Assembly (NCBI RefSeq): GCF_003971195.1
Contig: NZ_CP034593.1
Location: 2,046,001 to 2,110,000, forward strand
Length of the DNA: 64,000 nucleotides
From: Flaviflexus ciconiae
GTDB lineage: Bacteria > Actinomycetota > Actinomycetes > Actinomycetales > Actinomycetaceae
Direction of reading: 5' to 3'
In this document: piece after piece, positions 8,674 through 18,200 of the stretch
Layout: each line of letters begins with the position of its first letter
How positions within the stretch are numbered: the stretch's first letter is position 1
Translations under genes and position numbers: made by a program
Notes under the pieces: generated by a model
The model's input: the letters and a program-made list of their open reading frames with translations, nothing else
Databases searched by the model: none
Told to the model about the DNA's origin: nothing

Positions 8674-10295
8674 TGTGGGTCCTTCCGGGCAGCCTCCGCG
8701 GCCGCCATGATTCCCGCGGCAAGAATGGCGAGGATGACTGCCCCCGCCATCGCCATCCCGTAGTTGTCGCCACCCGGGCGACCGAGCAACCGGACGATCA
8801 TGACCGGCAGCGTTTGAGTGTCGGGCCGGGCCAGGAACGAGGTCGCTCCGAATTCGCCAAGCGACGTGGCGTACGCAAAACCGATAGCGACACCGATTCC
8901 TCGCACGAGGAACGGGCCGTCGATCGTGGCGAGAACGCGCCACGGCGAGGCCCCGAGGGTCGCGGCGGCTTCTCTTCTGCCGGGGGCGATGGAGGACAGC
9001 GTTGGGGTGAGAGAGCGGACGACAAGCGGCAGAGCAACAACGGCCTGGGCTATGGGGATGAGAAGCGGGGAGTTCCGCAGGTCGAGCGGTGGGGAGTCGA
9101 GGGCTATGGAGAAGCCGAAACCGACCGTGACGGCACTAACCCCGAGCGGCAGGAGGATCGCCCCGGAGAGGAACGACTGGCCGGTCCTCAGCGGCCCTCT
9201 GACTTGACGGGAGAGAACCAGCGCCAGGGGGACGCCGATAGCGAGGGAGATCAGGGTGGCGACGAGACCGATTCGCAGGGAGTTGCCAATGGCTTCGAGG
9301 ACGCTGGATCCTCCCGAGAAGCCCTGCCCAGACGTTGCCAGCAGACGGTAGTTCTTCAGGCTCCACTCGCCATCCACCGTGAGGGAGCGAGCGACGAGGG
9401 AAATGATGGGAGAGGTAATGAGGACGACAAGGACAAGGCCGGTGAACACGGCCGCGGGAGCATCGCTCTTCCCAATCGGGGAAACGTGGTGGCTACGCAG
9501 GTTGAGTCTGCCCGCGGTTCGCGACGATAGCTTCTCGGAAACGATGAGGGTGAGGATGACAATGACGACCTGGAGGATCGACAGGACCGCTGCCGTCCTC
9601 GTGTCCAGCATTGCGGTTGTCTCCCGCCATATCTCCGTCTCAAGAGTTCCATACCCCGGGGATCCGAGGGTTCGGACCAGTCCGTAGCTGGTGGAACAGA
9701 ATAGGAAGACGATGGCACCGGCGGAGGCGATTGCCGGCGCGAGTTGCGGCAGGGTGACGGTCAGAAACGCCCGCGAGGGAGAGGCCCCGAGGGTTCGGGC
9801 GGCCTGGGCGGAGCGCGGATCAAGGGTTTGCCACATGGTGCCCACGGTGCGAACAACGACCGCATAGTTGAAGTAGGTGAGTGCGATAACGACCGCGGTG
9901 ACGGTCTGATCAAGCCCGAGGAATTCGAGCGGTCCGCCCCTGCCAAGGAGCGCGCGGAAGGCCACGCCAACAACGACCGTGGGAAGAACGAACGGGATGG
10001 TGGCGGCCGCTCGTGCGACTTTCTGGAACGGGAACCGCACCCGGTACAGGATGTAGGCGCTCGGGACTCCGAGAAGGATTGCCCCCGCCGTACCAAGGGC
10101 GGCCTGGAGGACGGTTTGCCACACGACCTTCCAGGTGCGGGACTCGGCCAGAACATTGCCGACTCCGCCCAGATCGAGCCCGCCGTCCCAGATTCCTCTC
10201 CACAGCATCGTGGCTGTGGGGTAGAGGAAGAAGATGGCGAGGAACGCGGCCGGAATGATGATGGCCGCGCTCCACGCGCTTTTCCAAAGCCTCAA
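8670..10295 (-). CDS. thiP: Thiamine ABC transporter, double permease
   Basis: A 541-aa membrane protein with about twelve helices, consisting of two fused permease halves as in ThiP and the ferric-iron permeases. Each half has its own EAA loop: AARTLGASPSRAFLTVTLPQ in the first and AAATLGASPWRVLATIDGP in the second, which contact the ATPase. It overlaps the substrate-binding protein gene by 4 bases upstream and the ATPase by 4 bases downstream, so the three are one translational unit. Thiamine specificity comes from the operon context rather than from permease residues. Confidence 0.88.
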   Translation of the reverse strand: MRLWKSAWSAAIIIPAAFLAIFFLYPTATMLWRGIWDGGLDLGGVGNVLAESRTWKVVWQTVLQAALGTAGAILLGVPSAYILYRVRFPFQKVARAAATIPFVLPTVVVGVAFRALLGRGGPLEFLGLDQTVTAVVIALTYFNYAVVVRTVGTMWQTLDPRSAQAARTLGASPSRAFLTVTLPQLAPAIASAGAIVFLFCSTSYGLVRTLGSPGYGTLETEIWRETTAMLDTRTAAVLSILQVVIVILTLIVSEKLSSRTAGRLNLRSHHVSPIGKSDAPAAVFTGLVLVVLITSPIISLVARSLTVDGEWSLKNYRLLATSGQGFSGGSSVLEAIGNSLRIGLVATLISLAIGVPLALVLSRQVRGPLRTGQSFLSGAILLPLGVSAVTVGFGFSIALDSPPLDLRNSPLLIPIAQAVVALPLVVRSLTPTLSSIAPGRREAAATLGASPWRVLATIDGPFLVRGIGVAIGFAYATSLGEFGATSFLARPDTQTLPVMIVRLLGRPGGDNYGMAMAGAVILAILAAGIMAAAEAARKDPQ

Positions 10296-11275
10296 CGAAG
10301 CTCCGTGAAGGCTTCCAGCCAGCCGCCTCTATCGATCGTTCCGGGATCGACAATGATCGGGTCGCCTGACAGGCTTGCCGATTCCTGCCATTCCTCCGGC
10401 AGGGCAACGCTATCGTCAACCGGGTACATGTACATGGTGTTCGGGATACTGGCCTGAACATCCTCGGTCAGCATGAAGTCGATAAAGGCCTGCGCACCCT
10501 CGGGGTTCGCGGCATTGGATACCACCCCTGCGTATTCGACCTGTCGGACGCAGGTGCTTGGCAGGTAGTCCGTGTCTGGGGCCGCGGCCGGGCTTGACGA
10601 GTAGGACAGCACCAGCGGATAGGGACCGTTTCCGTCCGCTCCGGAGAAGTCCGCATAGTAGGCATCCGACCAGCCGCTTGCGATGCGCGCACCACCAGCG
10701 AAAAGGTCGGTCCAGTATTCTTCCCAGTCATCGCCATACTCGGCCACCGTTGCCGCAAGGAATGCGAAGCCCGGGGAGGAACTAACCGGATCGATAAGGG
10801 CAAGCAGTTCGGCATACTGCGGTTCCCTTAAGTCCTCGAGGGTCTCTGGCTCCGCTATCCCGTTTTCTTCGAACCAGGCGGTGTCAACGTTGATGCAGAC
10901 TTCTCCCTGGTCGATTGGGGTAAGGGACTCGTCTACAACGAGATCGGTTGCCGAGTCCGGCAGATTCCCGGACGTGTACGGGTCAAGCAGGTCTTCTTCC
11001 AGGACCGTGCCGACGATAAAGGTGTCGAGGCCGTAGACCCCGTCCGCCTGCGGATTGTCCTTGTTGAGGATCAGCTGGTTCACAAGCACCCCGCCATCCC
11101 CCGGCGCGATCGTGATGAGTTCGTATCCGGTTTCTTCCTCAAAGACCGCGATCTGCTCTTCAGTGATTCCGAACGAGTCGTGGGTGAGGATCGTGACCGT
11201 CTCGGTTTTCTCAGTTTCTGATCCGCACGCTGCAAGGACCATAACGAGCGCCAGGCTCGCACATGTCTTCTTCAT
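10292..11275 (-). CDS. thiB: Thiamine ABC transporter substrate-binding lipoprotein
   Basis: A 327-aa lipoprotein: basic MKK start, hydrophobic stretch and lipobox LAAC with Cys17. The mature part resembles ThiB: TVTILTHDSFGI at the first strand, then APGDGGVLVNQLILNK and ADGVYGLD, and later PSSSPGFAFL. ATG 11275 is preceded by GGAGGAAGT at good distance and gives a proper signal peptide. A longer frame to 11368 would run through the TPP riboswitch, which rules it out. First gene of thiBPQ, controlled by the riboswitch directly upstream. Confidence 0.9.
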   Translation of the reverse strand: MKKTCASLALVMVLAACGSETEKTETVTILTHDSFGITEEQIAVFEEETGYELITIAPGDGGVLVNQLILNKDNPQADGVYGLDTFIVGTVLEEDLLDPYTSGNLPDSATDLVVDESLTPIDQGEVCINVDTAWFEENGIAEPETLEDLREPQYAELLALIDPVSSSPGFAFLAATVAEYGDDWEEYWTDLFAGGARIASGWSDAYYADFSGADGNGPYPLVLSYSSSPAAAPDTDYLPSTCVRQVEYAGVVSNAANPEGAQAFIDFMLTEDVQASIPNTMYMYPVDDSVALPEEWQESASLSGDPIIVDPGTIDRGGWLEAFTELR

Positions 11276-11301
11276 ACTTCCTCCGTGTAAAGGAGGGGAA
11301 A

Positions 11302-11326
11302 GACCCCTGCCCGATGGGCAGGGGTC
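11302..11326 (-). terminator. Hairpin between TPP aptamer and thiB
   Basis: A perfect 11-bp stem (GACCCCTGCCC / GGGCAGGGGTC) with a 3-base loop, read on the minus strand, followed by TTTCCCC. It lies just after the aptamer and before the thiB ribosome binding site, the expected place for the riboswitch expression platform. The short T run makes it a weak classical terminator, so it may act as an attenuator or pair with aptamer 3' sequence. The stem itself is seen; the mode of action is inferred. Confidence 0.6.
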
Positions 11327-11337
11327 CGAGAGATTCC

Positions 11338-11423
11338 CGACTTCTTCCGCCAGTGTTACCCGGTTCAAGTTCGAGGGTCTGCATCGTTTAATGCACTCTC
11401 AGCGCCGTAGCGCTCCCCTGTCG
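11338..11423 (-). promoter_or_regulatory. TPP riboswitch (THI element)
   Basis: Read on the minus strand, this leader shows the conserved parts of the thiamine pyrophosphate aptamer: GGGGAGCGC, then GGCGCTGAGAGTGCA with the invariant CTGAGA, a variable hairpin arm, ACCCTCGAACTTGAACC, CACTGGCGGAAG, and a closing helix where CGAC (11420-11423) pairs with GTCG (11338-11341). TPP riboswitches lower expression of thiamine synthesis or uptake genes when TPP is abundant. It precedes thiBPQ, which supports thiamine as the transported substrate. Confidence 0.92.
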
Positions 11424-11520
11424 TACCCACCATGCTAGTCCAGCACACGGAAGGAAGCCACCGGCGGGAAATCCCGACCAGTATAAGAGTCCCTTGTGAG
11501 GAGCTCTATTCAGTTATCTG

Positions 11521-11775
11521 CTAGTCCGAGACGGACTTAGCTCCGCGGCCGTAAACCTGATTGGCCTTCCTCATGACAAGGTTGTGGATAACGGTGCGGG
11601 TTGCTCCAGCAACAACCGAGAACACAACGATTTCGACCAGGTTGGACTCGAAGTCATCCTCATCGGGGGCATTGTGGCCCGTTGCGAACTTCCAGCCCTG
11701 CTCTACTACCTGCTTTGCCAGGAAGCCAGCGGCAAGGCCGCCTACCGTGCTGACGATCTTCCAACCAATATCCAT
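11521..11775 (-). CDS. DUF4235 family membrane protein
   Basis: An 84-aa protein typical of DUF4235: an N-terminal membrane segment (WKIVSTVGGLAAGFLAKQVV), a short polar link with DEDDFES, a second hydrophobic segment (EIVVFSVVAGATRTVIHNLV) and a basic end. The function of this actinobacterial family is unknown. GAGG precedes the ATG. It follows the mrp operon on the same strand 39 bases after mrpG, so it may be cotranscribed with it. Confidence 0.8.
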   Translation of the reverse strand: MDIGWKIVSTVGGLAAGFLAKQVVEQGWKFATGHNAPDEDDFESNLVEIVVFSVVAGATRTVIHNLVMRKANQVYGRGAKSVSD

Positions 11776-11814
11776 GCCTCGTCCTTTCGGAGTTTTACTA
11801 CTTGGATAGTTTTG

Positions 11815-12198
11815 CTATTTGGATTTTGTACGGCCCGGGCCGACGTGGTCAACACGGGCTGAGTCGAGGTCGTCACCGAGTTCGTCGACGACTAGGTCTT
11901 CAGGAACGATACCACCCGTACGATATCCTGCACGGCCAATCATGTGGGCAGAAATCGGGGATGTAATGAGCTGGAAGGCGACAACAAGGAGCGCCGTCCA
12001 GGCCAGCGACACGTCCCGAACGATCAATGCCATGCCGCACATGACCAAGATCAGTCCAAACACCTGAGGCTTCGTGGCCGCGTGCTGCCGGGAGAGCAGG
12101 TCCGGGAATCTGAGGAGCGCGATTGCCGCAATAAGGACGAGCGACGATCCGCTTATCAGGAACGCTCCGCCGATCACGTTGTAGACAGTGTCAAGCAT
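11815..12198 (-). CDS. mrpG: Mrp Na+/H+ antiporter subunit G
   Basis: A 127-aa protein with three membrane helices and the MnhG/PhaG pattern: ALLRFPDLLSRQHAATKPQVFG in the first cytosolic loop, then ALLVVAFQLITSPISAHMI. MrpG is one of the small subunits needed for assembly and activity of the multi-subunit cation/proton antiporter. Its ATG at 12198 overlaps the end of mrpF by 8 bases. The C-terminal tail is longer and more acidic than in many homologues. It is the last mrp gene of the operon. Confidence 0.92.
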   Translation of the reverse strand: MLDTVYNVIGGAFLISGSSLVLIAAIALLRFPDLLSRQHAATKPQVFGLILVMCGMALIVRDVSLAWTALLVVAFQLITSPISAHMIGRAGYRTGGIVPEDLVVDELGDDLDSARVDHVGPGRTKSK

Positions 12199-12595
12199 CC
12201 TGTTCCTCCTTCACTTCCCCTTCCACATCATCATCTACGTCGGGGTTGTGGACCTCTTCGTCATCGTCGTCTTCACGAATCCTCTCCTCCTCAAGGATCT
12301 TCGCAACCTCTTCCTTCGTGAGGATCCGCTTGTCGGCGGTCGGCTCGTGTGCGAGGAAGCGTGAGATCGTGGTCGACCCAATGAAGCCGACAATGGCGAG
12401 AACGACGAGGACGGGGATGAGGTCGGTACGGCGCGTGAGCGCCGAGATCACGGCAATCGCACAGACGATTGTTGAGGTGAACAGGTCGACGGCCACCATG
12501 CGGTCCAGCATCGTCGGTCCCTTGGAGACACGAATGACGACGCCGAGGCCAGCAAGGAACAGCAGGCCTCCGCAGATCCAGGCAACTATGGTCAT
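12191..12595 (-). CDS. mrpF: Mrp Na+/H+ antiporter subunit F
   Basis: A 134-aa protein. The first 85 residues are a standard MrpF with three helices and RVSKGPTMLDRMVAVDLFT in the loop after helix 1. The last 50 residues are an added cytosolic tail that is very acidic (IREDDDDEEVHNPDVDDD), not part of the core family. Its start overlaps mrpE by 4 bases. The subunit works in the membrane antiporter complex with MrpA-E and G; the role of the acidic tail is unknown. Confidence 0.92.
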   Translation of the reverse strand: MTIVAWICGGLLFLAGLGVVIRVSKGPTMLDRMVAVDLFTSTIVCAIAVISALTRRTDLIPVLVVLAIVGFIGSTTISRFLAHEPTADKRILTKEEVAKILEEERIREDDDDEEVHNPDVDDDVEGEVKEEQDA

Positions 12596-13227
12596 TTGTC
12601 ATCACCTGCCGCGGGAGCGTAGGGAACCGGAAGCCGCTGCCCCATCTTCGAGCCCGGCACGAACCCAGCATCGATGAGCTGGTTGTGGGAGGCAAAGGCC
12701 CGGAGGATCCGCTCCTCCTGGTCCAGCACCGCCTGGTGGGCAGCTTCAAGACCGCCGGCGATATCAATGTCGAAGACGTGAATATAGAGGGTGCCGGACG
12801 CCGCGTGAGCATCGACGACAACCGAACCGGGAACCAGCGACGTGAAACCCGCCGTTGCCGTGAGGAACACGTCCGAGTGGCCGCGGGTCTGGACACGAAT
12901 CACGGCACCGCGGGGCCGCTTGCCCCGCAAGGCATACGACGAGATCTGGATCGAAGCCTTGATGACGTCGAGAAGGAACACACCCCCGAGGCGCAACAGT
13001 GCGACAGGGCGGAAACGACCGTCGAACGTTGCGGCCGGAAGCGGCGTAATTGTCGTCAGTGCCAGGGCGAGGAGGAAGCCAGCAACAACGTTGCCGGTTG
13101 TCACGTCACCCCAGAGAAGCACCCAGACGATCGTCAGCCAGATGATCATGCCTGCGGTAGCGCGGGGGAAGCGCCCGGGACGATAGGTTGCTCTGCGGAT
13201 CAGCATCCGCGCATTGGATTCTGTCAC
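12592..13227 (-). CDS. mrpE: Mrp Na+/H+ antiporter subunit E
   Basis: A 211-aa MnhE/PhaE-type subunit with N-terminal helices (IIWLTIVWVLLWGD, VVAGFLLALALT), then the conserved cytosolic domain: DVIKASIQIS, VIRVQTRGHSDVFLTATAG, SLVPGSVVVD and LYIHVFD. MrpE helps assembly and full activity of the antiporter. Gene ends overlap by 4 bases with both mrpD and mrpF. The last 20 residues (VPGSKMGQRLPVPYAPAAG) form a tail beyond the family core. Confidence 0.92.
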   Translation of the reverse strand: MTESNARMLIRRATYRPGRFPRATAGMIIWLTIVWVLLWGDVTTGNVVAGFLLALALTTITPLPAATFDGRFRPVALLRLGGVFLLDVIKASIQISSYALRGKRPRGAVIRVQTRGHSDVFLTATAGFTSLVPGSVVVDAHAASGTLYIHVFDIDIAGGLEAAHQAVLDQEERILRAFASHNQLIDAGFVPGSKMGQRLPVPYAPAAGDDK

Positions 13228-14810
13228 TGGCCCTCCTTCTCGTCCGGGCTGATGCTTTGCTCTTCTAGGTCATCTGCCGATTCTTCATCGGTTTCGTCCT
13301 CCGATGTTCCCGTCCCGCGGCTACCGTCGGGAAGGACCGCCACAATGTAGGGGCCGCGCCGCTCCAGGTCGGTTGCCGCTCTTTCAGCGTAGCCGTAGAT
13401 CGGTCCGGCGAACACGGCAATGGCCAGGGACATGATGACCAGGGAAGCGGCCGCACCGTACATGCCTGCCGGGATCTTCTTGTGTTCCAGCTCCTCTTCC
13501 GGCTCCTGCCAGAAGGCCAGGTTCCAGGCTCTGAGGATCGCGTAGAGCGTGAGGAGAGACGTGACGAGACCGGCTCCGATAAGCCACCAGTCGATCGTCT
13601 CCCCCGACTGGGCCGACGCTGAAATGAGCCCGACCTTGCCCAGGAAGCCCGTCATCGGTGGAATACCGGCCAGGGCCAATCCGGGTATGAGATAAAGCGC
13701 GGCGATCACGGGAGCAGATTTCGCGAGCGAACCGAGCTTCTGCAGGGACGTTGTCCCGCCGTGTCGTTCAATCAAGCCAGCCACAAGGAACAGAGCTGTC
13801 TGGACAGTAATGTGGTGGACGACGTAGTAGATCGTTGCCGAAAGACCGGCCTCGGTCGAGATCGAGATACCCCAGATCATGTAGCCAATGTGGGAGACCA
13901 GCGTAAACGAAAGCATACGTTTAATGTCTCGCTGGGTCACCGCACCCATGATGCCGATAACCATCGTGAGGATTGCAAGGGCCGCAAGTATCCCGTCCAG
14001 CCTGCCCTGCGGGAAGAGCAGCACCTGGGTGCGGATAATCGCATAGACGCCGACCTTTGTCAGCAGGCCCGCGAAGACCGCGGTGACGGGAGCGGGAGCA
14101 ATCGGGTAGGAGTCCGGCAACCAGGCCGACAGCGGGAAGATAGCCGCCTTAATACCGAAGGCCACAAGAAGCATGGCCTGCAGGGCAAGGCTCACCCCCG
14201 GGTCGATTTCCTGGAGGCGGATCGCGAGCTGAGCAAAGTTCAGCGTTCCCGTTGCCGCATAGGTCATGAAAATGCCAACGAGGAAGATGATCGACGACAG
14301 CATCGACACGACAACGTACACGGTTCCCGACCGGATTCGTGCCCTCGTGCCACCCATCGTGATCAGCACAAAGGAGGCCGCGAGGAGGATCTCGAAGCCA
14401 ACGAACAGATTGAAGAGGTCACCCGTCAAGAAGGCGTTTGAAACGCCCGCGGACAGAATCAAGTAGGCCGGGTGATAGACCGCGGTTGGGGCTGCTTCTT
14501 CGCCGTCCTCAACACCCTGTGCAAGGGAGTAGATCAGGACCGCAAGAGTAACCGCGATCGACACGAGCAACATCAGTGTCGACAAACGGTCAGCGACAAG
14601 CGTAATGCCAACGGGGGCTGCCCATTCACCAACATCAAAGACGAGCGGGCCGTCGTTAACGGCGATGACAAGGGCGAACGCAACGGCCAGCGAGATCGTC
14701 AGAATCGAAACCGAAATGAGCCACTGGACGCGACGGAAGTTCGAGAAGGCAAGGGTAATACCTGCGCCGAGGAGAGGCAGGACAACGGGGATAGCTACGA
14801 GCCAGTTCAT
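13224..14810 (-). CDS. mrpD: Mrp Na+/H+ antiporter subunit D
   Basis: A 528-aa polytopic protein of the NuoN/MrpD family with about 14 helices. Conserved parts are FLTGDLFNLFVGFEILLAAS, the LLVAFGIKAAIFPLSAWLPD stretch with the membrane lysine, APAPVTAVFAGLLTKVGVYA, and RDIKRMLSFTLVSHIGYM. Family lysines and glutamates in these helices take part in ion or proton movement. The C-terminal tail after the last helix is acidic (EDETDEESADDLEEQS). Four-base overlaps with mrpC and mrpE. Confidence 0.93.
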   Translation of the reverse strand: MNWLVAIPVVLPLLGAGITLAFSNFRRVQWLISVSILTISLAVAFALVIAVNDGPLVFDVGEWAAPVGITLVADRLSTLMLLVSIAVTLAVLIYSLAQGVEDGEEAAPTAVYHPAYLILSAGVSNAFLTGDLFNLFVGFEILLAASFVLITMGGTRARIRSGTVYVVVSMLSSIIFLVGIFMTYAATGTLNFAQLAIRLQEIDPGVSLALQAMLLVAFGIKAAIFPLSAWLPDSYPIAPAPVTAVFAGLLTKVGVYAIIRTQVLLFPQGRLDGILAALAILTMVIGIMGAVTQRDIKRMLSFTLVSHIGYMIWGISISTEAGLSATIYYVVHHITVQTALFLVAGLIERHGGTTSLQKLGSLAKSAPVIAALYLIPGLALAGIPPMTGFLGKVGLISASAQSGETIDWWLIGAGLVTSLLTLYAILRAWNLAFWQEPEEELEHKKIPAGMYGAAASLVIMSLAIAVFAGPIYGYAERAATDLERRGPYIVAVLPDGSRGTGTSEDETDEESADDLEEQSISPDEKEGQ

Positions 14811-15292
14811 ACCTGCTCACCTCCAACAACGGTGCGATCGTCCGAATCCACTTCGGTTTCGTCATGGACGTCGGCCGCATCATCATCTGTTGCTGACTGC
14901 TCGTCACGGACGAGGCGCTCATCGCGCTCCGCCATGACTGCCAGCCTGCGGTCCTCAATGTCGTCCTGGACCTCGTCGTTACCGTCGAGCTGCCACGAGC
15001 GGTAGGCAAGGGCCAGCATGAAGGCTGTTGTTCCCATCGTGATAACGATTGCGGTCAGGATCATCGCCTGTGTGAGCGGATCCGACATTTCGCTCGGTTC
15101 CGACTGGCCCACGATCGGCGGGGCGCCTGCCCTGCCACCGGCGATGAGGAATCCGATATTCACTCCGTTCGAGAGGCTCGAAAATCCAAGGATGATTCGG
15201 GACAGGGAGCGTTCCAAGATGAGGTAGACGCCCACTGCCACAAGAACAGCGCACAGGGCAACGAGGATCAGGGACGGGGAGGTATCGATCAT
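14807..15292 (-). CDS. mrpC: Mrp Na+/H+ antiporter subunit C
   Basis: A 161-aa NuoK-like subunit. Three helices carry the MnhC pattern: VGVYLILERSLSRIILGFSSLSNGVN, then DPLTQAMILTAIVITMGTTAFMLALAYR. The last 50 residues are a cytosolic acidic tail (DVHDETEVDSDDRT) absent from the family core, as also seen in subunits D and F of this operon. It overlaps mrpA by 4 bases and mrpD by 4 bases. Confidence 0.93.
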   Translation of the reverse strand: MIDTSPSLILVALCAVLVAVGVYLILERSLSRIILGFSSLSNGVNIGFLIAGGRAGAPPIVGQSEPSEMSDPLTQAMILTAIVITMGTTAFMLALAYRSWQLDGNDEVQDDIEDRRLAVMAERDERLVRDEQSATDDDAADVHDETEVDSDDRTVVGGEQV

Positions 15293-18200
15293 TTCAGCCC
15301 CTCCACAGCATCTCTCTTCGTCACAGCTTCCTTTCGTCGGTCAGACTGTGGCGTCGGAACGCTCATGCCATCATCATCCAGGCCTTCAATTTCTCCGTGG
15401 CGGTCAATTTCCGCTCCCATCGAACGCAGGATCTCAAGAACCAGGCCAACAACCACGAGATAGACACCAACGTCGAACACCATGGCGGTTGCAAACTTGA
15501 CGTCCCCGAAGACGGGGAGCGTGAACTCGAAGGCGGCGGTCTGCAGTGCCGACCCGCCAAGGAGGATCGGGAACAGCGCCGCCGTGGTTGCCACCATGAG
15601 GCCACCACCCATGAGGACTCCCGGATGCATCGGGATAGCGGCACCGAGCTCGTAGCGCCCGCCGGCAAGATAACGCAGGGTGAGCGCAATGCCAGCAAGC
15701 AGGCCACCAGCAAAGCCGCCACCGGGCAGGTTGTGGCCCGAGAACAGGAGGAAGAGGGACCCGATGAGCATCGTGTGGTAGACGAGCCGCGTACCAACCT
15801 CGAAGATCACGGAGCGGCGTGCGGCCGCCAGTGTGTTGGCTGCGGGTAGCCACAGATTGTTTCGTCCCGGCTCGCGGACCTGGTGATCTTGCACGTACTT
15901 GAGGTTCTGCTCATCAAGCACCTTCGTGTGATCATCAGTTTCCTCCACCCGCCACACCCGGTCATGCATGCCGGGGCGAGCAATGTTGCGGAGCGGATCT
16001 GTCCGAGCCTTGCGGTCACGGATAAAGAGCAGGGAAGCCACGCCAATAGCACAGGCCACGAGGACGGAAATCTCGCCCATCGTGTCCCAGGCACGAATAT
16101 CAACGAGGGTCACGTTGACGACGTTCTGGCCGTAACCGAAGTCGTAGGCCTCGCTCGCAAAGTCCGAGGAAATCGGGCGATGCTGGCGAGCATTTGCCGC
16201 GAAGAACGCAAACCCGGCAACGCAGACACCAACAACAACGCCGAGGCTGGCACGGAACCAGCGGGAGGTCGCCATGGGCCGGTTCGAGAAGTAGGCAGGC
16301 AGGCGGCGCAGTACGAGAACGAACACGACAAGGGTAATGGTCTCAACCAGCACCTGGGTGAGAGCAAGGTCCGGTGCGCCGTGAAGCTCGTAGATCAGAG
16401 CAACGCAGTAGCCGGACAGGCTAAGCAGCAGAACCGCCTTAAGACGCCTGCGTGCCCGGGCAGCGAGGACCGCGGCAATGCTGGCAATAATGACAACGGG
16501 TACCTGAGCAACCGTGTCATACCAGCGATAGTCGGCCGCGATACTGGTTCCGCCAAAAATCAGCGCCGTTGAACCCGCCGCCGCCATGACAATCAGGGTG
16601 ATCGTCAGGTACATGGGCTGGGAACCGGACTGGGTGCGGCCCGTGATGTCACCGGCAAGGTTCTCGAGGCCAACAATGGTCCTCCGGTAGCCACCCTCGG
16701 CCGAGAACGGAACGGCAACCCTTCGCTGGAACCTTTCGAAGGGCTTGCGGATAACAAAGAGGATGATGCCACCGGCAATGATGAGACCGGTCATGATCAC
16801 CGGAAGGCCAAACCCTGCCCAGAGGGTCAGGTGACCGGGCTCGCCAGGATTGAGGTTTGCATGGCCCTTGAGAAGACCTTCCCACCAGGACGGAACGAGA
16901 CCGAGAGCCAGGGAAGCAATGGCGAGGAGAACCGGGGGCGTGAGAATAATCCGCGATTTGTTCTTCAGCTCGATCGGCTCCACACCCGGCTTGTCCCAGA
17001 AGCAACCCCACCAAAAACGCAGGCCGTAAGCGAGAGTAAGAACAGAGCCCACAACGATCACCCAGGCAACCACCATGTCCTGTGTGGAGCCGTGCGTGAG
17101 CGCATGGAGGGCAGCTTCCTTACCGACATAGCCGGCGAATGGCGGGATTCCCGCCATGGAAAGCACTGCTATGCCCGCGGCAACCGCAAGGAAGGGGCGC
17201 CGCCTTCCAACACCGGACAGTTCCCGCAAATCGCGGGTGCCGGTCGACATGTCGACAATGCCGACGCAGAGGAAGAGGCAGGACTTGAAGAGCGCGTGGG
17301 CGGTGAGGACGGCCAGGCCGGCTAACGCCATCTCCGCCGTTCCGTATCCGACGAGCACCATCATGAAACCCAGCTGGGACACGGTTCCGTAGGCGAGAAT
17401 TAGCTTCGTGTCGTTCTGGCGGAGCGCCCGATAACCGCTGATGATCATCGTGAAAAGGCCCGCGGGAAGAATCACCCACATCCACACCGTCTGATCGGCA
17501 AAGCCCGGTGCCATACGGGCAACGAGGTACACGCCAGCCTTCACCATCGCAGCCGCGTGGAGATATGCCGAGGTCGGCGTCGGGGCTGCCATGGCAGCTG
17601 GCAACCAGAAGTGGAACGGGAAGATTGCGGACTTCGAAAGAGCACCGAGAAGAACGAGAACAACGGCGGTTGCTACGTAACCGGTTCCCATACTTGCCCT
17701 GGCTCCCTCGAGGAGCGTGCCATCCGCACCGGCCTGGACAAGTTCCGTCAAGGAGTAGGAACCACCGGGGAGTTCTCCAAGAAGGATGATGCCGCCAAGC
17801 ATTGCGAGGCCACCCGCGGTCGTCACAATAATCGCTTCCATGGCGGCACGGCGGGACGCTCTGCGACCCCGATAGTGGCCGATAAGGAGGAAGGAAAAGA
17901 CCGTTGTTAGCTCCCACATGATGTACATGATGAGAGTGTTATCCGTCGTGACAAGCCCAAACATCGCTCCGGCAAACGCGACGAAGAAGCCCGCGAATCT
18001 ACCGAGGCCACTGGCTTTTCGGGAGAAATATCGAGCCGAATAGATCAGAACGAGCGCGCCAACGCCGTTCACAAGTAGCGACATGATCCACGACAGCGTG
18101 TCGAGCCGGAAGTCTCCGGCGAGGCCAAGTTCGGCAACCCACGTCACCGTTTGAACTGGATAGTCGCCTGCCAAAACCCTCGGCCCCTGCGCTATTGTCC

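Noticed and set aside
8673..9530. 285-codon plus-strand frame opposite thiP
   Set aside because: Rich in R, G, E and D with no domain; the thiP frame on the other strand is strongly conserved.
11276..11368. Longer start for thiB at 11368
   Set aside because: It would translate the TPP aptamer and hide the lipoprotein signal; GGAGGAAGT before ATG 11275 fits far better.
12685..13350. Long plus-strand open frames over the mrp operon (also 13761-14441 and 15883-16572)
   Set aside because: They lie opposite conserved mrp genes, have low-complexity composition and no ribosome binding site; they are shadows of the high-GC code.
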